A DNA stretch of 64,000 nt from Lunularia cruciata (lineage: Eukaryota > Streptophyta > Marchantiopsida > Lunulariales > Lunulariaceae). The DNA lies in contig OX419756.1 in the NCBI GenBank assembly GCA_948567375.1, positions 67,001 through 131,000 of the forward strand, read 5' to 3'. Below the pieces are notes generated by a model. It worked only from the letters and a program-made list of their open reading frames with translations, was not told where the DNA came from and did not search any database. The translations under genes and the position numbers were made by a program. Positions within the stretch are counted from its first letter, which is position 1, and each line of letters starts with the position of its first letter. Below are positions 1 to 11,072 of this stretch, piece after piece.

Positions 1-1054
1 TACATGAAGGCATTTTTTAATCACAAACCAAATTAGAAGTAATCATGTACAAACCCAAGTTGGGAGAAAATTTGTAACAAGAAATTTTAGAGAGTAGTGG
101 AAATTTGAATCTTACTATGTGATGAGTAGAAATTATTCATCAATTTGGTCAAAATAAGCATGCATAGAAATTGATGCTAAAATTCATGTGATTTGGCCAA
201 AATTTACCCAGATTACATCCAACAAAGACCACTTAATACAATAGATCAAGAACAATTGCAACAAAATGATGGTTGTTTTTTTTGTTGTTGAATAAGATAT
301 TATATTATTGAATGTCCAAGTATGAGTGGATGACCTCAACCAATTGACCAAATAGAGTTCTTGGAGCATGATGATCAAAGAAACAAAGAATCCTAAAAGA
401 AGATATGAAGCCATGTATGAGAACTTGATTAATTACAAAGCGATTGAAGGCTCAACCTGTGAAGGTTCAATTCACGTGCAAATTATGATATCCAATCATG
501 GTTGTAGGAATTTTGTTGATTATGGAAGTTTTGAGAATTACATATCTATACAATTAGCAATACAAGTGCACTTCAAAAGTATACTACCCTGCTCAACTTG
601 GGTCTCTAGCCCTAATAGTGCCACTAATGGTACGCATAATGGTGCAAATGATGCAAGTGATTAAGAGAACTAACATGAAATTTGACCACTAACAAGTAGT
701 CCATGAGTAACTACCAAAATAGCTATGATTGCCAACACTACCACTCCAACATCTAAGCAAACTAGCTTTAGTGCTACAAATGTCATGATAGTTGTTGTAT
801 GTATATCCATTGCTACACAACATACATTACTATCAACATCATACACTACAAAAGTTGAACTTAAACAAATTATACATGAACTTTAAAGTGCCATAATTGC
901 CCTAGTTGGTGGTTAGGTACCTCTAGCTCTAGATATCCCTCTACTCCAAGTATGTGATATACCTATGATAGGCAAAGATCAGGAGGTTAGGTGCTATCAA
1001 GCCCCATCATTAGTTGCTTATCGGCAATCCTTACCACATAGAACAAGCTATAGG
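1..1054. other. Unassigned distal part of element Y
   Basis: No gene can be supported with confidence. The stretch lies downstream, on the minus strand, of the PHD-finger end of element Y pol, so it is probably the 3' untranslated part of Y. The 3' LTR of Y was not found and should lie beyond the left edge. The only open frame of note is a short plus-strand one, listed separately. Confidence 0.4.
368..664 (+). pseudogene. Possible retropepsin-like fragment
   Basis: A 98-codon open frame. Around its middle it has the pattern D-Y-G-S-x-x-N-Y-I-S followed by an LA motif, which recalls the active-site loop of LTR-retrotransposon proteases (D-S/T-G-A/S ... N-F-I-S). Nothing else of a pol gene is visible beside it, and its strand is opposite to the surrounding element Y. 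It could be a chance frame. The assignment rests on about ten residues. Confidence 0.2.
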
Positions 1055-1201
1055 TCAAGTACATCTAGGACACAACCATTGTCCTTGAAGAACCATCATG
1101 AGGGGAGGAGTAAAACATGCCATATGCCATCCTCTTGAACAACTATCACACACCAACATAGTAGTAAATCCACTAGAAGAACCACATAACATACACCACA
1201 A
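1055..1201 (-). pseudogene. PHD finger at the C-terminal end of element Y pol
   Basis: The minus strand reads 48 codons to a TGA stop, with a complete C4HC3 zinc-ligand series: Cys at 1195, 1186, 1150 and 1141, His at 1126, Cys at 1117, 1072 and 1063 (first base of each codon). The order W-C-x2-C-G, M-L-V-C-D-x-C, G-W-H-x2-C and W-x-C-P-x-C is that of a PHD finger, a fold that in chromatin proteins often reads histone H3 tails. It follows the integrase C-terminus of the same element, with a decayed linker at about 1202-1310, where chromoviruses carry a chromodomain. All eight ligands survive although the rest of the gene is full of stops. A role in target-site choice is inference. Confidence 0.75.
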
Positions 1202-1309
1202 GCCTACACACGTATAAGTGCTAAGCTTGGGTCCATAGTGCCATCAATGTTTAGGAGGGAGCATGGTGTAATTATGCACATGATCCTTCTAAGAAACACA
1301 ATCACATCC

Positions 1310-2340
1310 TTCCAACACAAGGACTCTAGAAGGCAAAACCTCGTGCACACTCAAGATAGTGCAGCCTATAGTAATATCAAGTGTTATTGGTGTTGTTTGC
1401 TATATATACATAGGCATTTGGATGAAATCAATGGATTGAGGGCCTATAATGTCCTTCTCAAGTAGTAGCATAACATAAGGTATCCTTATGTTGAGCAATT
1501 ACTAAGTTCTCAAAAGCCATCAGCATCACTCTCCAAAATATCTCTATTGGTTAAGAACATACGCTCACCTATACATGTGAATCATCCAAGTCCAATAGCA
1601 TCACAATGAATAGCTATAGGTAAATTTGGATCTCATCCATAGAGTAGAAAATAAGGAGAGAAAGATGCTAAGGAGACTTGTTGGTTGAACCAATAGCTCA
1701 TAGCTAACCAAGATATCCAATCTCCCAAGTGGCCTCTATGAAAACCACACTTAACTACTCTCTTCACCATTTGAACCACTCTTGTTGCTAAGCCATCTAC
1801 GTTAGGGTGATCTTGGGATTTAATATGATGATAAATCAAGGCCTTGTCACACAAGACCTAAAACTTCCCCAAGAACTTTGTATCTTGATCTATCAAAACC
1901 TCAATTAGTGCACCAAAATGACTAAGAACAAGTAAGCCGTGTCTTCACTAGACTTGTCAAGAAGTATCACCAAGTCAATCCACTTGGAAAAGTGCTCCAC
2001 CATTACCAAAACATACCAATGATGTCTCATAGTCAACAAGGTCTAGCAAAGTCCAAACTCCAACAACAATCCAATCGCATGATAGGTAATAAAGGTAATT
2101 GTGGCATAAGAGCATTAAATGATACTCTAACTTGATCATAAAGCACATATCTAGCAACAAACTACTATACATTGGTTTATATAACATACCACCAATAATG
2201 ATTCTAGAGTAAAATATATGTATACTTTACTCCAAAATGTCCTAGCTTCTCATGAGCATGATGTACCAACTATGATCTCTAAGATAGAAGTGGTACTACT
2301 CATAGTCTACCATCATCCCATACATGAAGAGGGTGTTTGC
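1310..2340 (-). pseudogene. Integrase of Ty3/gypsy element Y (decayed)
   Basis: Translation of the minus strand, with frame changes, gives the integrase order. A His-rich zinc-binding remnant at about 2130-2340 (an E-x-R/L-x-H-F-type motif) comes first. The catalytic core follows at about 1850-2060 (L-D-F-A-G-P, then V-M-V-E-H-F-S-K-W). A clean 73-codon stretch at 1633-1854 contains the N-V-D-G-L-A-T-R-V-V-Q motif. In that motif the usual catalytic Glu (G-x-x-E-R) is replaced by Thr. A C-terminal segment at about 1310-1632 includes M-A-F-E-N-L-V-I-A-Q-H. The element is clearly different from the LCO family. It is a dead copy. Confidence 0.8.
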
Positions 2341-2639
2341 CTTCCAATCTGAACTGCCTAACTTGTTGAGGAACATGCTCTTTCTCCTTAGCACCAATTA
2401 TGCTACCCACAATACTCAAGATAATCCATCACTAAACATCATCATGAATATCTTATTGACATATACCAATATCTTCATCCTTTGGATCTATGACCTCAAA
2501 AACTCCTCCTATATGTGATGAGAGAGATATCACCAAGGCCTTAGAAAATATATATATAAAGGTAGATGGATACCAACCTAACACCATCTCCTCATCTATG
2601 CCAATGTGCTCTAGTTTGATCCTACTAGTTAGGACATGC

Positions 2640-3071
2640 ATTTCTATTCAACCCATCTGCATCATGGTTCACCATTCCAAGTTTGTGAATAACCACAAAA
2701 TTATAAACCCTTAAAATCAAAGTCTATCATGCAAGCTTCCTTGAAAGCTTATCGGAATCCATCAACCACTTGAGTGGTTGATGATCAATGATGAAAGTGA
2801 AGGGATTACAAATATAGGTAATATCATAAATGTGCTACTACCCATATTGTTGCCAAGCACTCTCTCTCATATGAAATATACTTCACATCCATTGAATTCT
2901 TGGAGTGACTAGTATAGGCCACCACAAACTCCTTCCCCTCATCATCCTATTGGGTGAGCAATGCTCCAAGCTATAACCTACTCCAATCAATATGAATCTA
3001 GAATGGTCATCCTTTGATTGGTCTCCTAAGAATAGGGGCAAATGTCAACCTTTCCTTGAGATTTAAAAAGC
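2640..3071 (-). pseudogene. RNase H and RT end of element Y (decayed)
   Basis: The minus strand encodes L-K-E-R-L-T-F-A-P-I-L, the end of the RT thumb. It is followed by the RNase H start I-H-I-D-W-S, then T-Q-x-D-D-E-G-K-E-F-V-V-A-Y, S-Y-E-R-E-C-L-A and F-I-I-D-H-Q-P-L-K-W-L-M, ending near N-H-D-A-D-G-L-N-R at about 2650. These are the D-E-D landmarks of Ty3/gypsy RNase H. There are several stops and one frame change near 2800. The RT palm should lie upstream, but the sequence stops at 3072, where an LTR of the LCO family begins. The protease part of Y resumes at 36805, so the RT core is missing from the window. Confidence 0.85.
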
Positions 3072-4944
3072 TATGACAACCCGGCAAATATCACTTTTAC
3101 GGTAATCGGGTAAGTAAAGTTTGTTCCCGTAGAGATATGAGTCAAAATTGTCCAAATACAAAGTCAAACAGTAACATGTAGTTCTTCTTGGTTGCATCTT
3201 TAATCTCTCAGGTAGAAACCACACCCAGAAGAGAGTAATAAGCATTGATTTGCAGTCTTGTCACAAATTAACACTCCATAATCACAACTCCTTCAATTCT
3301 TTCCAAAAAATCTTGATTGTGATGATTCAGGCTCTCCCAAAAACGGCACTTCACTGCAAAACGACTTCGCCTCAGAATTGTGTTCCACCCCTCCACTGAA
3401 GGCACAACTTCCTTGATCAAAATTGCTTCACATCAACCTCGCACTGCACTCACAAATGCAAAATACTACCGACACTACAATTCCTCTCAGATCTGTTAAG
3501 ACATTGCTTCGATTGCACTTCACTCAAGATCAAACACACAGAATAAAGAACAAGGCTACTGAATCCAACATCCAACAAACACACCGACTTGCACTTCGAA
3601 TATCTTCATACACTCACAACTACAAGTACAACATTGATACTCGGAATCAAGCTCAAGTGACAAGCACTGCTTCACCGCACTTTGCTTTATCTATTCTCAG
3701 AAATTATGAGCACTGAACAACATTTGACTGCAAATGTCACTCTTAAATAGTGAACAAATTGACAATTCTAACAACTATACCGTTCTACAACAACTTTTCT
3801 AACCTGTAGATCCAAAATGACAATGCACCTCTTCATATCTGCCTCTTCATATCTCAAAATTGTTACTACTCCAAGCCAATGTCTACTTCGTCTTCGGCTT
3901 TCAAACCCGAACCCGAAGTAATCTTACTTCCTACCACACTATCTTCGGGTTTCATATCTTCTACTTCTTCTACCAAATCCAGCAATTCTCTTTCCTGATC
4001 TGAAATTCCACTAGTGGGTAACCCTTCTAAACCTTCATCTCTTGACCCATTTTTCTCTAAAGTATCAAATGTCAAATCCGAAGACACATGCACTCCTATC
4101 TCTCTTACTTTGGGTTTAACTACTATCAATTCTTTTGCTAATTCTATTGTGTCATCATCAACAATTATAATTGAAAGCATGAATACACTATCTACACCTT
4201 CAATTTGCAACCCACTTTCCACTAATCACTCATGTAATCACTTAGGTTTATTCACTACTGCTACTTCTCCTTCAATTCATGTTCCATCTTCAATCAGAAC
4301 TGAAATTGAAGTCATGGATATCCTAACTATCTTCTTTCCCTACTCTAACTTCCTCTTATGCTTCCCGTAAGATTCCCGAAGTCACCTTCACTGCACTCTG
4401 AGGTCCAATTTCCTCAGATTTAGTCGGTCATCTTAGTCTTGAGGCGAAGTCTTTAGACCCAAAGTCATGTAAACCCAAAGTCCAAAGTACGAAGTCCCAT
4501 TGACCGAAGATAGTAACCCGAAGTACATCTACTCCATAAACTTCAAATGCTTGTAACTTCTTCTACAAAAGTCCAAACTTTGCAATTTTGGTGGCAACGG
4601 AAAGCCTTGAACGAGACGCTTCCAACTAGATACAGCACGCTTGATTTGAACTTGTGTGTATTGAGATATAGCCCCCGCAAGAATCCTAACCTGCAACTTC
4701 TATTTCTTCTTTGGGTTTGTCCTCCTTCAACGTTTGATCCGAGTTTTTGCCTCCTCTAACAAGAAGTAAAATTCTTTGGGTTTGATCCAGTCCAAGTCCT
4801 TCTTCCTCTTACACAAAGTAGACTCCCTGGGGTCTGATCAAAACACAAGTTTGCACTCATTTCTTCTCCATTTGGTTTCAATTTGGTTTCATCAAGGCAC
4901 TTTTTCTTCAAAACTCGTCCAAAATGAAAAATGTGGGTACCACA
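3072..4944 (-). repeat. Type S LTR (3' LTR of LCO-1)
   Basis: 1873 bp. In element orientation it starts TGTGGTACCCACATTTTTC and ends GTTGTCATA (GTTGTCACA in most copies). About 0.8 kb at the 3' side is shared with type A and B LTRs. The 5' half is not shared and holds no long frame. The only coding trace is the C-terminal tail of the LTR-encoded protein. Confidence 0.9.
3866..4222 (-). pseudogene. C-terminal remnant of the LTR-encoded protein, type S
   Basis: A 118-codon frame ending in the conserved tail found in all LTR types. It has V-G-V/I-Q/H-V-S-S-D-L, T-L-E-K-x-G-S and S-D-Q-E-R-E-L-L-D-L-V-E-E, then G-S-K-I-T-S-G-S-G-L-K-A-E and V-D-I-G before the stop. In types A and B this tail closes an 850-codon coding region. 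Here the coiled coil and N-terminal region are absent, so type S looks like a derivative that lost or replaced most of the ORF. No function can be assigned. Confidence 0.65.
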
Positions 4945-4961
4945 TACCCCCTCCCTCAAAT
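4945..4961 (-). other. Polypurine tract of LCO-1
   Basis: On the element strand, TTTGAGGGAGGGGGTATG lies directly before the 3' LTR start TGTGGTACCC. This is the expected place and composition for the plus-strand primer. Nearly the same tract precedes the LTRs of LCO-2 (12963) and LCO-3 (23765). Confidence 0.85.
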
Positions 4962-6240
4962 GTGAGCATCCTTGCAAACATAGACCTTGGGTGTCTTAGA
5001 GACTTCCGAGTCTATGGTCCAATATCTCCGAACTCTCCACCCATTTACGCAAGTGGCAAAAGGATTACCTTCCAAGTCTACAAGCTGCATGGACCCATTT
5101 TTGTAAAGATGAAGAACTTGATAGGGACACATCCATCTCAAATGCAACTTGCCTAGAAAAAATATTTGGCGATTGTCATATAACAAAACCAAATCTCCTT
5201 CACGTATAGCTACAGGCTTGATTCTCTTATCGTGCCTGACTTTCCTCTGTGCTTGTACTTCTTTCGTGGTTTGCATTGCATTGTCTCTTTTCTCTTCTTA
5301 CCACATCAGTTGATGAATCCAAAGATCTTGACTTTCTTCTTCTGACATTTGTTCTTCGCAAAGAATCCGATATGTCGGTACTTCAAATTCAATTGGCAGT
5401 ATGGGATGCAAGCCATATGTCAAGAAGTATGGAGTTTGTTTGGCTGTAATCTTTTCTGTCGTTTGATATGCCCATAATGTGGCTGGTAATTTAGTATCCT
5501 AGTCATAGGCATAATTGACAATCACCTTATTCAAAATTTTGCAAAGTAACCCATTTGCTTTTTCCGTTAAGCCATTTGCTTTTGGGTTATAAAGAGTCGC
5601 CTTCCAATGTTTAATCTGCAAGTACTTGGTTAATGCCTCCATTACAAAGTTCAAAAAATGTGTTCCTTGGTCACTGACCAATTCCAGAGGACACCCATAT
5701 CGAGAGATGATGTTTCAAAAGAAAAATTCCGCCACAATTTCAGCATCATCTCTATGATTTGCTTCAGCTTCAACCATCTTGGTAGCATAGTCAGTGTAAA
5801 CCAAAATGTATCACTTTCTTGTGACTTGGGTCACTGGTTGAATGGGACCCACAAAATCAATCCCCCATTTCTCAAATGGGGCCAAAGGCAAAATTGGTCT
5901 CAAAGGCCATTGAGAAGTAGCCATTGGCTTCCCCGTTCTTTGACAAGCATCACAGCTTCGGATATGAGCATGCACGTCTTTGTACATTATAGGCCACCAA
6001 TACCCCACCGAAAGAATTTTCTTTACAATATTCTTCAAAGCATAGTGTCCTCCCGATGCTTTGGAGTGTAAAGATTCAATCACTCCTCCTACTTTGTATG
6101 ACTCCAAGCATCACCGAAGTACTTCGTCTTTGCCCATCTTAAATAAAATGTTGTGTTTGAGTTGGTATGGCCCCATTTTCCTGAGAAAGACTGCCCTCTG
6201 CTCCGGATCCATCCTTCAGGACAATGGAGAGTATGCAGAT
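4956..6240 (-). pseudogene. Integrase of LCO-1
   Basis: The minus strand gives an HHCC zinc region (G-G-H-Y-A ... C-D-A-C-Q, 5811-6107). The core follows, beginning K-W-G-I-D-F-V-G-P-I and continuing with V-S-D-Q-G-T-H-F-L-N and Y-N-P-K-A-N-G-L-T-E-K-A-N (5499-5681), which supply the D, D and E of the triad. The C-terminal part (4956-5276) has G-D-L-V-L-L-Y-D and L-H-L-R-W-M-x-P-Y-Q-V, a GPF/GPY-like module. It ends at the polypurine tract, so no chromodomain is present. Frame changes between the blocks show that the gene is dead. Confidence 0.88.
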
Positions 6241-6790
6241 AATGATATTAAGCTGCATACCTTGTACTTTGTATTGCTGATAAGTGATCCAACTCTTTGT
6301 CAGAGAACCGATCGTCAATTTCCCACTCCTGGTCTTGAGTTTCTAACTTGGACAGGAAGTCCGCATTCGAATGCAAAGCTCCCTTCCTTACTTGTATAGT
6401 ATACGTGAATTCTTGTAACAACAAGATCCATCTTGCAATTCGCCCGGATAAATCTGCCTTCTTGACCAAATGTTGCAATGCGTAATGGTCAACATAGAAG
6501 ACAAACTCGTACCCCAATAGATAATGGTGAAATTTCTTGCAAGCATACACCATTCCGAGTGCTTCTCTTTCAATCATCGAATAGTTCTTTTCAGAAATTG
6601 AAAGTTGTCAGCTGGCATAATACACCGGGTAGTCCTTCTTCTTTTTGTCCTTCTGACTTAAGATGACTCTGATGGCCATGGACAAAGTGTCCACATATAC
6701 ATGAAAAGGGACGTCCCAATTTGGGGCCCTCATGATTGGTGCTTCAACCAGTTACCTCTTCAACAACTAGAAAGCTTCTTCTTGATTTGC
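6241..6790 (-). pseudogene. RNase H of LCO-1
   Basis: The 109-codon block at 6248-6577 has M-I-E-R-E-A-L-G-M-V-Y-A, F-Y-V-D-H-Y-A-L-Q-H-L-V and R-W-I-L-L-L-Q-E-F, the second half of Ty3/gypsy RNase H. The first part (V-Y-V-D-T-L-S-M-A ... V-L-S-Q-K-D) is read upstream in other frames at about 6600-6720. A linker (E-T-Q-D-Q-E-W-E-I-D-D) leads to the integrase. The frame change near 6600 breaks the gene. Confidence 0.85.
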
Positions 6791-7284
6791 TTCCCACAAA
6801 TAGTCTTTGGATTTCTTCAGAAGCTTGGTAAGTGGTGCAGCAAGCACTGCATAATTTGCACAAAGCGTTTGTAGTATCTGACATGTCCCAAGAAGGCTCT
6901 CAGCTCCCGGATGTTCTTTGGGGATTCCAAAGCTGCAATTATCTTAACCTTCTCAACATTGACTTCAATACCTCGGCTTGACACCCAATGCCCCAGAAGA
7001 ATTCCCTCCTTCATTGCAAAGAAGCATTTCTCCGGGTGTAATGACAAGCCGGCAAAACGACACCTTTCAAAAGTTTGGCAAAGGTAATCTAAATGTACAT
7101 CTCTTTGCCCAAACACACAAAAGTCATCAATGAAAACTTCCACAAATTTGTGCAAGAAATCTTTAAAGATTGAATTCATCATCCACTGGAAAGTAGCGAG
7201 AGCATTACACAACCCAAAGGGCATTTGATTGTAAGCAAAAGTGCCCCAATTGGTCGTGAAGGTAGTTTTATCCTTGTCCTCTTC
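6791..7284 (-). pseudogene. RT palm/thumb part of LCO-1
   Basis: The 135-codon frame at 6817-7224 starts M-P-F-G-L-C-N-A, the RT domain 4 motif. It continues with V-E-V-F-I-D-D-F-C-V-F-G, the catalytic box in which FIDD stands for the usual YVDD/YIDD. Then come L-H-P-E-K-C-F-F, G-H-W-V-S-S-R-G-I-E-V and R-A-F-L-G-H-V-R-Y-Y-K-R-F-V. It is separated from the N-terminal RT by a TGA at 7284, where the related copy LCO-3 has a CGA Arg codon. This looks like a C-to-T change. Confidence 0.9.
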
Positions 7285-8709
7285 TCAAATGGATACTTGA
7301 TTGTACCCTAAAAATCCATCAAGAAAGCTAGAACAAGGATGACCCGCTACTTGATCTAAAATTGTATTGGTAAAAGGCAAGGGATGATGATCTTTCCTTG
7401 TGACTACATTCATTTTCCGGAAGTCTTGGCACACTCGGATCTTCCCTGTTTTCTTCTTTGGGACAATGACAATGGGGGAAACCCATTCACTGCTTAAGAC
7501 AGGGAAGATGATTCTGGCCCTTAAGTACTTATCGATTTCATCTTTCACCAAAAGCAAGTACTTCGGGTTTAGACGGTATTGTCGCTGACAAACCGGAACT
7601 GCACCTTCAACCAGATCAATCCAGTGTTCTCCAAATTCTTGTGGAATACTCGGCATTTGATCAATAGACCAGGTGAATACATCTTGGAATTCTATGAACA
7701 GGGTAGTGTATCCTACCAACTCCTCCAAAGTGACTGTCTTCAAAATTTTCAAAATTTTTCCTTCAGTCAATAAAACATCTTGACAGTCATCGGGGTTGAT
7801 GACTCCTTCAACGTGGCTTACTTGGCTTAACCCGAGGCGAGCTGCCATCAAATCCCCTTCCTCCAAGTCAGGTTCACCTGAGGTGAGGTCATATGGATCT
7901 TCGTCTTCAACATCCACCTCGTAGCATTCCAAATAGTGAACTTGGACTTCGTCTTCGGATTTATCTTCCTCTTCCGACAAACTTGTTTCCCTGAGGTGGA
8001 GACCCTTTGTCCAACTCACAGTCACTAGCTTCTGATCTTTGGACAAAATATCCTTGAATCTTAACTTCTGCTGATGCCAATCCACCACAACTTGGGCACT
8101 GTACAACCAGGGTCTTCCAATCAATAGAGGGTAACCAGTCTTTGTCACTGGTCGTACCACGATGTAGTTCAACTTGAAGGGAACCCCTCCAATGATCGTG
8201 GTTATGTTTGACAGCATTCCCAAGGGCCATCTCCTGGTTTGGTTTGCAAACTTCAACACTCGGGGTGTTGGTTCAAACGTGTGATACCTGAGTCGATTTG
8301 CAGTATCTTTGGTCATGACATTCACATGGGACCCCAAATCAATGGGTATCGATGTGATCATGCACCTTGCAATCTCCATGTCTACCTCGGGAGATCCCAA
8401 ATCTTCTTGTTCAATACGATAGATAGCAAGAAGGTCCTTCTTTGACATCAACCTCACCTTCTTGAGTGCCGAATTCAGCTGCTTTTTGTACAGCTTGTTA
8501 TCTTCCCACAATTGCTTGAATGTAACATTGGCATTTGTGGTTGCTAGATCTGCTACAATATTGTATTGGGGTACTCCTCCCAATTTGACCATCTTCGCCT
8601 TTGGCTTTGGGTCCGAAGTCTCTCCATGTTCCCTCTTGATTTTGGGACGCTTCAAAATGGTAACGGGCTTGCTAATGGCCTTAACCCGAGGTTCCTTGGG
8701 TTGGCCCAC
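7285..8709 (-). pseudogene. Protease and RT N-terminus of LCO-1
   Basis: The longest open pol frame in the window, 474 codons. Residues 110-220 are a retropepsin: I-P-I-D-L-G-S-H-V-N-V-M-T (active-site loop with D-L-G in place of D-S/T-G) and Y-P-L-L-I-G-R-P-W-L at about 193. An acidic linker follows at about 225-350. RT begins near residue 350, with L-N-P-K-Y-L-L-L-V-K-D-E-I-D-K-Y-L, W-V-S-P-I-V-I-V-P-K-K, V-C-Q-D-F-R-K-M-N and F-L-D-G-F-L-G-Y-N-Q. The frame ends at the TGA described for the palm part. The first methionine is not a real start, because upstream sequence continues into the knuckle region. Confidence 0.9.
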
Positions 8710-9473
8710 CTCGGCTTGGATTAGACCCTTTACTTTGGATCGGATGTCTGCCGGAAAACTAGAGACTTCGTCTTTGTCTCCTCTTCCAAACTCAGTTCCC
8801 GAGTCTTGAGTAGTGCCTCCTTTAGTTCTTTCTACAAGGCTTTAGCTTTGGCTTTTGCGAGGATCTTTTCCTCCTTGGCAAAAAGAATTGCCTTTGGGCG
8901 CAGTCTCTTCACCTTTCTGGAAGACGACGAGGTCGTACTCAATTCTTTGGGATCACGCTTCTTCTTGCAGAAGCGTGTCTCAACTTTCAAAATTTCAAGG
9001 TCCGGCCATTCTCCTTCCGAGGCCGGACTCCCTTCTTGAGGTCTCTCTTCCTCAAGAGTGATACAATTTACATTAGTAACCCCCTTTGGCTAAATTGTTG
9101 CACGCTCAGCGGAGGTCTGTACATACTTTACAGGCGGCTTTGGGTTCGGTGGGTTCGGACATTGGTTGCACGTATGCCCCAATCTATTACAATTTCCGCA
9201 CAAGGGAACATACCTGATTTGCCTTCTTGGCTCCGGACAGTTTGGAGACCAATGTCCCATCGAGCCACAATTATAACAGGCTCCGGGTGCAACATTCTGA
9301 GGGCGATTCTGGTTGCTCATTGGTGGTCTTTGTGGAGGAGCATTGGGGTTATACTCCCTTGGTCCAAACCTCAGACCTTGGTACGATAAGCTAGCTTGAG
9401 GCTGTACTTCTTGTGTTTGGTACACAACCTCCTCGTCCTCGTCTTGGTTCCATCCCGGAACCCAATCAATTTG
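8710..9473 (-). pseudogene. Nucleocapsid knuckles and linker of LCO-1
   Basis: The frame at 9090-9425 carries two CCHC knuckles, C-Y-N-C-G-S-M-G-H-x4-C and C-G-N-C-N-R-L-G-H-x4-C, both with C-x2-C-x4-H-x4-C spacing. A third, C-T-A-C-G-K-S-G-H-A-x3-C, lies just upstream in the gag block. Knuckles bind and package genomic RNA. Downstream, 8710-9080 holds a Lys/Glu-rich linker to the protease, broken by frame changes. Confidence 0.88.
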
Positions 9474-10988
9474 CTACACCGAGAATGCATTACAAGTATT
9501 GCATTTTGTGTTTGCGTGGCCTGATTTGCCACATGCGGTGCACCATACATTCGATCTCCCAAATGTTGGGGCCTTCCTTCTGTCCTTAGCCCCAATCATC
9601 TGGATCTTGAAATCCAAAAACTCCTTGATGAGGACATCCAGCTTGGTATCCACCTTATGTACACTCTTTGCTGGAGGAGTCACTGGTTTCTTACCCCCAC
9701 GTCTTCTGACTTGTCTTGGCTTTGATTCTTCTTTGGATTCCAAAGAAGAGCTCAAAGATGTGGAGGACTTGTCCGAAGAAGGGGATGTGCTACGTGAAGC
9801 TCTCCTTCTGGGCTTCTTGCCTTTCTTCTCCCAATTTCTCCGGTTGCCGGTAGAGTGAGAGTGGGCCGCCTCATAACGAGCGACATGTTTGAGTACTTTG
9901 TCAAGGGAAGTTACATTCCTCTCCCTTGCAAAGATTCGTATCTCTGGTGAAAGTCCCCCGAGGAACCAAGTAATGGCTTGGGCATCGGAGTAGCCTACCA
10001 CCCTCGATTGCTTGGGAAATCAGTTTAAAAGTGCCATAAACCGCTCAGAGTAGTCTCTCAACTTCTCCTTCTTGCCCCGGTCTAAATCATTGAGTGCCGT
10101 GAAGACACTCGTATTGTAATCAACCTCCCGGAATTGTTCCAGGAAGTTGTTTCTCAAGTCCGCCCAGTCCGCAGGTACAAACCCCTTCTAGGTCACATGG
10201 GTGTACTAGCTCTGAGCTTTCTTTTGGAGCAGACTTGGGAAAATTCTCAGGCAATCCGCCGAGTCATGCTTCTTGTTAGCAAAGGGGATGACTTCAAAAT
10301 CTTCAATGAACTCATTGGGGTCTTTGTCTTGTTCTGTCCCCTTGTACTTCCGATAGGCGTGTCGGGTGACAGGCAACAAAGTCATCATTTGATGCACTCG
10401 GATTGGCTGAGGTAGTGTTGAACTTGACGGAACTGAAGGATTGGTTGGTATTGACGCCGTGTTGTCAGCCTAGGGGTTCCAATTCGTCGAATTCAAGGTA
10501 GGGTCTTCTTTGACAATTTCTGCTATGAGGGTGTGAGCTTCAACCCAAGTGGAAAATTCAGGATCAACACCTTTGATTGGTTCTTCAAAATTCCTTTGGG
10601 ACAACCGAGGAATCGTTTGTAGAAGATGTTGACACTCGTCTTCCGTAAGTGTTTGTGCTATCTTTTCTCAAACAAAGTTCTTCAAGGACAGAACTTCCTT
10701 TACAACTCTAGGGGAAGTCAGTGTACTGGGCCGCAATGCATATGTTTGGCCACTCAATTCTTTCTTCTTCTTGGACGAAGAAGGAGATGCGAAGTAGCCT
10801 TGCCAACCGCCTTCGTGTTTCTTGTGGTCAAGTTCTCGCAGGGCTTCTTGCACTTCATGAAGGAGTTGAAAGTCCAACGCCTCTCGTTTGGTTTCATCCA
10901 TAGTGGATGGGACATTCAGACGTTTGTCTTCTTCACGCTGCAGTGCTTGTCTTTGAGCTCTCTCTCTTCTCTTGATGTAGACATTCAT
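9474..10988 (-). pseudogene. Gag of LCO-1
   Basis: The most likely start is the ATG at 10988, opening M-N-V-Y-I-K-R-R-E-R-A-Q-R-Q. The same place in LCO-3 and LCO-2 has an ATG followed by a similar sequence. The N-terminal part is charged and helical. The central part matches a retrotransposon gag core: K-Y-K-G-T-E-Q-D-K-D, F-A-N-K-K-H-D-S-A-D, then L-x-D-Y-S-E-x-F-M and A-I-T-W-F-L-G-G-L-S-P-E. A Ser/Arg/Glu-rich stretch precedes the third knuckle. Several stops and frame shifts break it. One open frame runs from inside the LTR (11168) through the PBS into gag. Confidence 0.85.
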
Positions 10989-11044
10989 ATTGCATTGATA
11001 CCCAGTTTCAAATTTGGCTTTGTATTCTGCCACTTCCGAGATTT

Positions 11045-11065
11045 GTATCCCTGGCAGTGGTGCCA
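11045..11065 (-). other. Primer-binding site of LCO-1
   Basis: On the element strand, TGGCACCACTGCCAGGGATA lies eight bases after the 5' LTR end. The LCO-3 copy reads TGGCGCCGCTGCCGGGGATA, which fits the 3' end of plant tRNA-Asp (known to end in CCGGCAACGGCGCCA) with few mismatches. The LCO-1 site is a mutated version. Confidence 0.85.
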
Positions 11066-11072
11066 AAAATGA

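Noticed and set aside
4776-5156. Plus-strand frame of 126 codons over the LTR/integrase border
   Set aside because: Shadow of the minus-strand integrase. Similar shadows recur at 12980 and 23674 only because the underlying repeat recurs.
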